From Strigamia acuminata (Eukaryota; Arthropoda; Chilopoda; Geophilomorpha; Linotaeniidae), in NCBI GenBank assembly GCA_949358305.1, contig OX442317.1, positions 9,428,186 to 9,492,185 on the forward strand: DNA of 64,000 nt, in the 5' to 3' direction. Both the position numbers and the translations under genes were made by a program. Position 1 is the stretch's first letter. The number at the start of each line of letters is the position of its first letter. The notes under the pieces were generated by a model, which was not told the DNA's origin, did not search any database, and was given only the letters and a program-made list of their open reading frames with translations. Shown here piece by piece: positions 57,301-64,000 of the stretch.

Positions 57301-58243
57301 CATCACCTGTGTCTATTTTATGCTTGTAGACCTTTACTCTGCCTAAATCCTGATCTGAAGTGGCAAATCTATCTTCATTCTTACGCAGTAGGTTCTTCAG
57401 CTGCTCCTTTTGGTTTGTATCCAGTAGATCACTTGACACGGCAGAATCAAAGTTCAAGCCATTAGGTGGCTGCTCCTCAAAACTACCAATGTCAATGACG
57501 TGGTATGCCTTGGCAATCGCTGTTCCTTTCTGCAGATAAACCGCCTTCTTCGTCGGATTCGCAACTCGCATTATGCCTGATCCATCCTTAAATGTAGTTA
57601 GAGTTTTACAGCCAATTACTCCCAATCTATCAGTCAAATTGGATAATGGCTCTGCAAACAAATCTTCATTAGTTTTATTATTGTTCACTCCAATGAAAAG
57701 CATGCATTCGTGCATTGCTGGAATTTTTATTGATTTAGTAAGTCTGCCAATAAATGTTTGTTCCAGATAATTTCTTGACATTGGAAAAACTTCCGGTTTA
57801 AATCCTTCACTTTTTCGCCCCACAAAGACCTTCCGTCGGTCATAGTCCAACACACACCCTGCTTGTTTGAGGAAAGGATCACCTAGTAAGAGCTCATGAC
57901 CAAATCCCCGCACTACTAATACCTCCATGCTGTAGTCCAATCTTCCAATGGTGACTGTAATTTTCCCAATTCCTTCAGGAGATATTAAGGAGTTATCAAT
58001 TACCCTCAGTTTTATGTAAGGGCAAGGCCGACGAAACAGGTGCACTCTGTCTGCCAGTTCCTCACTTATAATGTTTCTATATCCACCTGAATCCAATACA
58101 CCTTTAACTTCCAAATCATCCACTACAACAGGTATTGTTAGCATCTCCTCAGTGGTGTTAATGTCAACTATTTCCAACTTCCTTCTCATCCTTCTTCTTC
58201 TCCTTCTTCTCTTTGACTGTCTTTGCGGCACTACTAGTTTCCC
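54332..58243 (-). CDS. Gypsy Pol (protease-RT-RNase H-integrase)
   Basis: Open from the gag overlap to the stop at 54332. Numbering is from 58231. Protease LDSGG near 47; reverse transcriptase from about 310 (WRFCVDWRRLN, MMDLIQGYFQ) with YLDDLIIF near 465; RNase H STDASAYGLG near 612 and DADALSRIP; H2C2 zinc finger HDGLPGAHLG...CKKCAAAK near 815-860; integrase core GMDTLG near 888 and TDRGTEYRN; a GPY-type end YSGPYEIVRR near 1120; then a basic tail. There is no ATG at the start: the frame is entered by -1 frameshifting from gag at 58237-58243. Gene order RT-RNase H-integrase identifies Ty3/gypsy. No envelope gene follows. Confidence 0.92.
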   Translation of the reverse strand, partial: GKLVVPQRQSKRRRRRRRMRRKLEIVDINTTEEMLTIPVVVDDLEVKGVLDSGGYRNIISEELADRVHLFRRPCPYIKLRVIDNSLISPEGIGKITVTIGRLDYSMEVLVVRGFGHELLLGDPFLKQAGCVLDYDRRKVFVGRKSEGFKPEVFPMSRNYLEQTFIGRLTKSIKIPAMHECMLFIGVNNNKTNEDLFAEPLSNLTDRLGVIGCKTLTTFKDGSGIMRVANPTKKAVYLQKGTAIAKAYHVIDIGSFEEQPPNGLNFDSAVSSDLLDTNQKEQLKNLLRKNEDRFATSDQDLGRVKVYKHKIDTGDAQPIHLQPYRRSMKEKEVEAEETQKLLEMDVIRESESPWSAPVLLIKRRDGKWRFCVDWRRLNAVTKKMVYPLPRIDDTLDQLSGAKYFSMMDLIQGYFQVEIDEEDKEKTAFTTSSGHYEFNVLGQGLCNSPAAFQKLMNKVLGNLLGKVCIAYLDDLIIFSKTFDQHLVDLDNVFSKLRTANLKVKLSKCTFGTDTIKYLGHVINAKGVSPDPRNLESVAKFPKPTTVKQLQGFLGLCSYYRKFIRGFSDVSKCLVNLTKKEEKYDWGPPHDEAFQKLKTALTTVPVLAHPNFSEPFMISTDASAYGLGVVLKQKINKQEHVVAYASRLLSKAEQNYDTTERECLAIIFGIQKFRPYLYGQKFYVITDHSALQWLKTVRNPNGRLTRWSLQLVDYDYEVIHKSGKKHQDADALSRIPEAVGEEEIIDLPLLLLENLDLPAEQRKDQKLKEYVDALRDIERLSKKKRRSLQQFVLQDEVLFRRKNFLGNERLLLVVPKHLQQDVLHEMHDGLPGAHLGLSKTWKRISTRFHWPRIYAEVRDYVLSCKKCAAAKTDTTPPKGLLQPWTTVTRPFQRVGMDTLGKFPTSKKGNNYVFVMTDYLSRAVCARASPTCTAIAAADALVYEIMVKEGSPREILTDRGTEYRNELMEEVSRLYKSKHKTTSGYHARTNGLTERFNATLAKMLLNYVNEDHTDWDDFLPHLLFSYNTSVHETTGYTPYFLLRGYEADVNVDVNLNLPKKEFTLRTAKFIEAARRISNQRLEQMSAKSKERFDKNRKVVEFEPGEYVYLKKPNRKVGLSEKLLPQYSGPYEIVRRTAPNDYQIVDSTGKKSDIVNVERLKPYKPRKEVSIIMDRNSETEVKAENSNKTKLMESKGIEEVRINTKKSLKQSKKPCTERFISDEDQISLKSLFEPEETTGKRLKELPLVGDKDETSEKRLTKLPLDGDKRKTSGQRSWKLPPEGVADETRDFRSERLRPRARTNYRRFY

Positions 58244-58711
58244 CGGTTCTGTTGTTTTTGATTCCCAGGTGGATTTCTTGCTTGGTTATTACCGCTGTTA
58301 TTGTTAGCAGGACCATTTCCTTGGTTACCGTTATTTTCTTCATTATTCTTATTATTATAACGCCAAGTATCACGCCTCTTCCCACCGCCACCTCTGTTTT
58401 GTGACGCACAGCAGGTGCAGTTGGGCTGATGGAAACATCCGGGTCCAGTTTGCTGCTGCTGAAAATTCTGCCAGTTCTGCGGAGAACTTTGCTGGAATTG
58501 CTGCTGCTTCTGCTGGGTTCCTTGGAAAAATTTTCCTCCTTGACGCTGATTGTTGACTGGGGTAAACCAAGTCCCTTGATGGAAAATTGGAGAGATCGTC
58601 TCTTGCAATACGCCATTCTGCAAAAACATATTCTGTTCTTTTAGAAAGTTGTTTTCTGCTACAAGTTCTGCGAGCGACTTTGGGGCTTCTGCCACTCCAG
58701 TCAAATAACCC
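58234..58711 (-). CDS. Gypsy Gag, C-terminal fragment
   Basis: About 157 codons are open from 58711 to tandem TAG TAG stops (58231-58236). It contains SLAELVAENNFLKEQ (coiled-coil-like), a Gln/Asn-rich stretch, a Cys cluster CFHQPNCTCC and a basic Gly/Arg end: nucleocapsid-like without a canonical CCHC knuckle. The N-terminal capsid part is absent and an in-frame TAG lies just upstream, so the element is truncated here. Confidence 0.7.
58237..58243 (-). promoter_or_regulatory. -1 ribosomal frameshift site (GGGAAAC)
   Basis: In the gag frame the codons read CGG GGA AAC TAG TAG, so the heptamer G GGA AAC fits X XXY YYZ. Slipping back one base enters the pol frame exactly (AAA CTA GTA GTG CCG). 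The stop follows at once. A downstream stem was not evaluated. Confidence 0.8.
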
Positions 58712-59160
58712 TATGGCGCGCATGCGGATTTCGCGGAGTGCGAAAGGGACCCTATATTTAACATTACGGCGGCCTATACCTTGACCCCCTGTTCGCAGTC
58801 TCGTGGCGGATTCTGCGGATTTCACCTATTCGTACAATCCGCACGATCGCGCGTGTTTTATCATTCTTGGCAAACCGTTTTTTGAAAACGCGTTGTAACG
58901 CATCCTCAACTTTACAAATCTCGCTTAGCGCGATCGCGCTATAACGCTTCTTCGTGTCCAACAAAAACAGCCGATTAAAAACGAAACTTCGGGTTTCGCT
59001 AAAACGCGATTTTGATATCGGGAAGGGCACGTGACCACGTGGGTAAAAATAGAATCGAGTTTCGTGAAAACCTAATTTGGAGAAACGGCGTGGTGGTTTT
59101 GCGAAATATATCACATGTCACGTGATCGGACGTTGGATCTCGTACATAAACGTTCGTGCC
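58712..59160. other. CpG-rich unassigned sequence
   Basis: Composition changes abruptly here. A 116-codon minus frame (58764-59114) is open but unrecognised. It may be the flank of the truncated gypsy element or part of the neighbouring array. Nothing firm is seen. Confidence 0.35.
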
Positions 59161-62100
59161 TGGTCAAACCAGAGTCTTTAAAAAATATAAATGCATTTCC
59201 CGATCATAGGATTAATTTCGCGCCGTGTGCTCCAGTCATTAATTAGGTTATCTTCGTTGCAACTCGTCATAATAAAATTTTTACAGAAAATCAATCGTTT
59301 CGTATTTTATTTTCACTTTCCGGGAGTCTCGCGTCGTCGCAGTCGACGCGAGTCTCACCCAACGCGTTCTGCGGGTTCGGCGAGCGTTTTCAGATCGGGG
59401 CGGACCGTCTCGTATAGTACCGGGCGCGCCTCCCCAACTGACCGGTCGATGGTTGTATAGTTTAAAATTTCCTCGACCGAGTAAACGGTCGATGCTTCAG
59501 CGTCCGGTCGATGATGTGGCATTTGTGCGCGTTCATCCCGTGTCTCTCAGACTGGCCTTCGGGCCGGTCAAAATAAATAAATAAATAAATAAATCCGAAA
59601 ATAGAACGTATCCTTCCCGGCGAATAGATGCGGCTGGGGTCGTTGAGCGACGGCGGCGACGGCAACCCCGACGACTCGTCCCAAAAAATAAGCTCTCGTA
59701 TCGGCACCCGTTCGTTTATTTAAATGTGCGCGCGGTCGCGTGCATTCTACCCGTGTCCGATGTAGCGATCGATACGGGATAAAAAAAATATCACCCGAAA
59801 AAGAAAGACGATTAAAGTTTTAATTCTCCGGTCGTGGCACCGACTCTGCGGTTCGTACTTTAACCGTTAATTAGATTATCTTCGTCGTAATTTACCGGGA
59901 AAAAAAATTTGTAGGGAATCCGTTGTTTCGTATTTTATTTCCATCTCCCGGGGGTCTCGCGCCGTCCCAGTCGATCGGAGTCTTCCTCAACACGTTCGAT
60001 GGGTTTTGCCAACACTTTCAGATCGCCAGCGGAACTCGGGCCCGCCGCTCGGTCGAGCGGCTCAGTACCCGCCGGGCGGCGTGGTAGCCGGGTTCTCGCT
60101 TCCAGTGGCTGTAGGCGTCCTTCTTGAACGCCTTCCTCGCTCTCTCGGTCTCAGACTGGCCTTCGGGCCGGTCAAAAAAAATAAACAAATAAATAAATAA
60201 ATAAATAAATAAACGAGTCGGCGAATAAAGGCGGTTGGGGTCGCTGGACGGTGGCGGTGGTGGCAGCGGCAACCCCGACGACTCGTCCCAAAAATAAGCT
60301 CCCACATCGACACTCATCCGTTAGTCTAAACCTCTTGACGTGCATTCTACTCGCGTCCGACAGATTCGGTTCGTTGTGGGCATAGAAAACATCCGCACAC
60401 CGATACGGCATGTTTCGACGTCGATGCGCGACCGCGAAGCCGAGTCCCCGACGACGTACATACTCGCACAAGCGCGTTCGCGCGCGCGATATTGCGTGTG
60501 ATGCGATGCCGATGAGCTCGACACGGTCTTTCGACGCGGGCGTCGATAATAATGTCCGGCAACGTGGATAAATGTCCGCAGAGTGCTTTGTGTTTATGGC
60601 AACGCACCGGGACGCAATTAACCAACCACTTACGAAAATTCAAAACATAATTGTTTAACAAAAGGAAACTCGTATAATGTTGAAACAATAAAGAAAACGC
60701 AAAATTCAGATTCAAATTTAGATTTGAATTAGGTCAGATTAGGCCAGGTTGTAGATCCACAGACTCTCGAGACGACAACAAGAAAATAAAAAGGATGCGT
60801 TTATCGTTTGTAGGTAGAATCTCGCGCCGAGTTAAATAAAAGTCTTTAAAAAATAGAAATCGATTTCCCGGTCGTAGAATTAATTTTGTGTCATGTGATC
60901 CAGTCATTAATTAGATTTTCGTGGTAGATGTTGCGTGAAACAAGATCGTGAACGTCTCAATTGGTTTACGATTTAAATTTCATCTCGCAATACACGCTGC
61001 ACCAACGTAGTCGACGCGAGTTTATATCACTGCACTCGATGGGTTTTGTGAGCATTTTTAGACCAATCGATCGTACAGCTTGTTTGCTAGTTTCCTTTCG
61101 AGGTCAGCGGTTAACTCTTTGCACTCTATGATGCTGTTGGATCCAACGGCGATACGCGTCTCCCGCCTGCCTCTCGGTCTCAGACTGGCCTTCGGGCCGG
61201 TCAAAAAAAAAAGAAAAAAATTAATAAATAGATAAATAAGTCGGGAACAAAACGCATCCATCCCGACGAATAGTGACAGTTGGGCTCGTTGAGCGGTGGC
61301 GAAGGCGGCGGCAACCCCGACGACTCGTCCCAAAAATAAGCTCCCACATCGACACTCATCCGTTAGTCTAGACCTCGTGACGCGCATTCTACTCGCGTCC
61401 GACAGATTCGGTTCGTTGTGGGCATAGAAAACGTCCGCACACCGATACGGCATGTTTCGACGTCGATGCGCGACCGCGAAGCGAAGTCCCTGACGGCGTA
61501 CATACTCGCACGAGCGCGTTCGCGCGCGCGATAATGCGTGTGATGCGATGCTGATGTCCGTCAACGTGGATATATGTCCACAAAGTGTCCGGTGTTTATG
61601 GCAACGCACCAGGGCGCAATTAACTACCAACGAGAATTGAAAATGTAATTGTTTAATAAAAAGAAACTCGTATAATATTGAAACGATAATAAAAACGCAA
61701 AATTTAGATTCAAATTCAGATTCGAATTGGGTAAGATTAGGTCAGGTTAGACCCACAAACTCTGGGGGAGCGACACGAAAATGAAAAGGGCGCACCTATC
61801 GCTTATAGATGTCTGGCGATCGACAATGGGTGGACGATTAAAGTTTAAATTTCGGATCGTGGTATCGGTTTCGCGGTTCGTATTCCAATAGTTAATCACA
61901 TTATCTTTGTACCAAACGACCGATACAAAAGTTTTGTAAAATATCCGCCGTTTTATATTTTAATTTCACCTTCCGGTTGCCACGCGCTGTCGTAGTTGGT
62001 GCGAATCTCCATCAACGCATTCGACGGGCTTCGAGAGTGATTCCAGTAATCCAGACCAATCCTGGCCCTCGCGGAAATCCGGAGGGTTTTGGTTTTCCGC

Positions 62101-62270
62101 GATTGTTTTACTCACTTCTGTGGTTTTTCTACTGTATGAGTTAATAGATGTTCTTTTGAACGTCTCTCTGTACAGAATACGGGGCAGCTGGCGCCGACAA
62201 GCACCGGCAGCCCCAAACAATTTGTTCAAAAATAAGCTTCTGCACGGGATTTCCATTTTTAACATTATGG
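59160..62270. repeat. Array of diverged 0.65-1.03-kb CpG-rich units with hairpin tails
   Basis: Unit starts can be recognised at about 59171, 59811, 60843 and 61831, alternating two related types. Three units contain GACTGGCCTTCGGGCCGGTC (59550-59569, 60154-60173, 61183-61202), an 8-bp stem with a TTCG loop, followed by an A/AAAT-rich tail. After 50-100 bp comes CCCCGACGACTCGTCCCAAA (59665, 60272, 61316). CpG words are abundant (GCGCGCGCGATA). Several minus frames of 80-190 codons are open in parallel in the units but share no recognisable domain, so I do not call genes. Confidence 0.75.
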
Positions 62271-62689
62271 TGTTTTTTTTTTTTATTGCCACCAAAGCGC
62301 GCTACCACCGCAAATTTTCCCGCGTTTGCCATGTACGCGCCGAAAACCACAGGCAATGAACTTTTCCACAAACTGAAAAACAAAATATATGGGTAAGCGC
62401 ACATGGGCGAATAAAACAAGATTAGCCCAATTTCGGAATTTATTGGGTCGACGTTTTGTATTCACGCGTGACGGGGGCACCACATGTGGAAAACGCGCAA
62501 ATCACGCGCGAATCACGCGCGTCTACGCACATTGGAAACTTAGTATTAACGTTCGTTTCGAGTTAAATAAAAACGACGACCGTGACGAGGACCACAAAGA
62601 CGGCGATAGCAGGATTCGTCGGAACAACGAGGATTGCCAACGAGAGAGACCCGTTCATTTGCCGACGCTCCATAGTTCAAACTTAAATC

Positions 62690-62816
62690 GTTCTCGGACT
62701 GCCACCAGATGTCACATCAGCCGCTCACGACATACACACACTTTGGTTCGGCAGCTTATATCAAACGCGCGCGTTTCATCTTCCGTCTGATCCTCACTGC
62801 CACCTCGTGTTCGTTG
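62690..62816 (+). other. Non-coding first exon of the zinc-finger gene
   Basis: Ends in a strong donor (TCGTTG then GTAAGT, donor at 62817). The following intron (to 62945) contains a (CT)n microsatellite. The start is not defined. The preceding CpG-rich 62400-62690 is the likely promoter. Confidence 0.5.
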
Positions 62817-62879
62817 GTAAGTAAGTTTGATGCTTTGTGTGATTTCTCGGTCAATGGACCACGCCCACGACCACAATCA

Positions 62880-62882
<3 letters not shown>

Positions 62883-62931
<49 letters not shown>
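62883..62931. repeat. (CT)n microsatellite
   Basis: About 24 CT dinucleotides in the first intron of the zinc-finger gene. Confidence 0.98.
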
Positions 62932-62933
<2 letters not shown>

Positions 62934-62975
62934 ATTTATTTTCAGTTGTTTACTCGTCTCACAAACAAAAGGAAA

Positions 62976-63554
62976 ATGGCGGAAGCACCACAAGAGGAGG
63001 GTGGCGGCAGGTCATACTCCTGCGCTCTATGCGATGATAAACACCCCGATAGTAAGAAACGTTTATTTATTTACTTATTATTTTATATCTTTTATTCCAT
63101 ATGTTTTATTTATTTTATATACATAAATATTTTTTAATTTTATTTTAATTTTTTTTTTCTTTTTCTTCCCCCCCCCCCCCGCCCCACGTGCCTCAGGACC
63201 GGACGGATTCTTCTGCGTCGACGTCTTTCGCCACCAGCGACAGCGACACAACATCCACAAGGACGCGAATGATTTCGTCCGAGGGCTGTTGAAAAAATTC
63301 TCGCGCGAGCCCGTCTGTCTGGCATCGGTGAGTGTCCAATTATCCTCTTCACTCACACACTAGTTAACTAATTCGTATTTTTATTTTTTCCCCTTTCTTC
63401 TTAGGCGTTGAAACGAGTGCACCGACTCAACGGGCGACGCTGTCCGTTTTGTGCGGAGACGCCCTCTCCCGGGGATCTCGTCACTCATTGGGCGGAGGCA
63501 CACGATTACCAAGCGCCCGCCGGAAATGATGGAGGTGGCGTCAATGAACATTAG
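62976..63554 (+). CDS. Small C2H2-like zinc-finger protein, 118 aa
   Basis: Exons 62976-63051 (5' UTR part from 62946), 63197-63327 and 63405-63554. Phases 1 and 0 agree, and all splice sites are GT-AG. It starts MAEAPQEEGGG. A first Cys-His cluster follows (CALCDDKHP ... FRHQRQRH), with Cys/His spacing of a loose zinc-binding motif. A second, more canonical finger is CPFCAETPSPGDLVTHWAEAH (C-x2-C, H-x4-H). The C-terminus is Gly/Asn-rich. It is probably nuclear or nucleic-acid/protein binding by family logic; no target is known. It is convergent with the next gene, with about 150 bp between their ends. I do not recognise a named orthologue. The CpG-rich composition matches its flank rather than the AT-rich left part of the window. 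Confidence 0.75.
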
Positions 63555-63664
63555 TTTTTATTTAATTTTATTTTTTTCTCATAATTTGCATTGTCCGACT
63601 CTTCCCCATTTGCTTTTATTTTTTTTTTACAAAAAAAAAAAAAAAAAAATCCACATTAATCATC

Positions 63665-63670
63665 TTTATT
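63665..63670 (-). terminator. Poly(A) signal AATAAA
   Basis: AACAATAAAGATG on the minus strand, 35 nt past the stop of the partial gene. Confidence 0.6.
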
Positions 63671-63705
63671 GTTATCATTATTACAAATACACGATCAATT
63701 TTTTC

Positions 63706-64000
63706 TTATCCCGCGTCTTCTTTGCCAGACTCTCGATTCTTTCTCTGAGCTTCGTCACCGTCTCCTTCGTTTTCTTCTGGTATGACTCTTACCACACCCA
63801 CACGGACTAACGCGCTCACCACTGAACCCGACAAAAGAACATCTCCATCTGGGAGCGTCTCGATCCACATGGAATCGTCTCTGTTGCGTCCCTTCTTTCG
63901 CTCCTCCTCCTCTCGTTCCTCCTCCTTCGTCACTCTTCGAAGTATAAGATCCACCGTCTTCAACCTACCCGTCGGCGCACGCGGAGTGGAAGCGGTGGAC
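63706..64000 (-). CDS. 3' end of an unidentified gene (partial)
   Basis: The minus frame is open from the window edge to TAA at 63706 (about 97 codons). It shows a Ser/Thr/Pro start, a charged KEEEREEEERKK helix, then SMWIETLPDGDVLLSGSVV and a second acidic/basic tail ending GKEDAG. AATAAA (63665-63670, minus) follows 35 nt after the stop, supporting a real terminal exon. The WIETLPDGDVLLSGS stretch looks like a folded beta segment, but I cannot assign a family. Confidence 0.6.
   Translation of the reverse strand, partial: STASTPRAPTGRLKTVDLILRRVTKEEEREEEERKKGRNRDDSMWIETLPDGDVLLSGSVVSALVRVGVVRVIPEENEGDGDEAQRKNRESGKEDAG

Larger units (their letters stand above)
52801..58711 (-). mobile_element. 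Ty3/gypsy LTR retrotransposon, 5'-truncated
   Basis: Transcribed on the minus strand. The 3' LTR is inferred at 52801-53344 (TGTTACGAGCGCAG... to ...CACACATAACA), preceded by the polypurine tract AAAGGGGGGGGC (53345-53356). An intact pol frame and the C-terminal part of gag follow. Upstream of about 58711 the frame closes and the sequence changes to CpG-rich DNA, with no matching 5' LTR or primer site up to 64 kb. A 481-bp TIR element is nested between pol and the 3' LTR. Dead as an autonomous element, although pol is uninterrupted. Confidence 0.85.

Noticed and set aside
60347-61630. Parallel 120-190-codon minus frames in the array units
   Set aside because: They are interrupted differently in each unit, run through the poly-T/AAAT tail and contain no recognisable domain, so they are more likely a by-product of CpG-rich repeats.
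1-64000. CRISPR arrays, bacterial operons, riboswitches, prophage
   Set aside because: The window is clearly eukaryotic. The tandem arrays lack the repeat-spacer structure of CRISPR.

Overview
This is a nuclear genome window from an animal, most likely an arthropod. It has spliced genes with GT-AG introns, AATAAA signals, two cuticle-type chitin-binding (CPAP/peritrophin-like) genes, a tandem array carrying CCTAA motifs, and a Ty1/copia element primed by an internal fragment of initiator tRNA, as in Drosophila copia. I cannot place the species. The DNA is AT-rich and low in complexity to about 58.7 kb. It then becomes CpG-rich and stays so for most of the rest.

Layout. (a) 1-18 kb is AT-rich and non-coding-looking, with minisatellites, many CCGGAAG (ETS-type) sites and only a few orphan exon candidates. 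(b) 18.1-22.6 kb holds a head-to-head pair: CEP41 (minus; rhodanese-domain ciliary protein, at least nine exons, two apparent GC-AG introns) and a mitochondrial-looking quinone-oxidoreductase-like MDR enzyme (plus). Their start codons are 107 bp apart. (c) 23-33 kb holds two tandem genes for secreted chitin-binding type-2 proteins, with two and five domains. (d) 34-53 kb is a tandem cluster of four genes for secreted proteins with two C-type-lectin-like domains. One copy is intact (CTL-B). CTL-A has one in-frame stop, CTL-C is a decayed fragment and CTL-D is cut off by a retrotransposon. (e) This cluster is heavily colonised. It contains a complete copia element with matching 239-bp LTRs and a 5-bp target duplication, a 2.1-kb TIR element carrying a proline-rich repetitive reading frame, a MITE family, a CACTA-like element and a Ty3/gypsy relic. 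A large 5'-truncated Ty3/gypsy element has an open pol frame and a GGGAAAC slippery site just before the gag stop. (f) 59.2-62.3 kb is a CpG-rich array of diverged 0.65-1.03-kb units, three of which carry an identical UUCG-type hairpin followed by an AAAT-rich tail. (g) 62.7-64 kb has a small complete gene for a C2H2-like zinc-finger protein (118 aa), convergent with the 3' end of an unidentified gene that leaves the window.

The best-supported reading of the middle of the window is a young lectin-like gene family that duplicated and is being taken apart by insertions. Copia landed in the 3' UTR of CTL-A and gypsy in the first exon of CTL-D. Shared intron elements give internal 'empty sites' that date some events relative to others. 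The most unusual objects are the TIR element with the captured-looking proline-rich frame, the CCGGAAG cluster in the first 7.6 kb, and the hairpin-tailed array near the right end.
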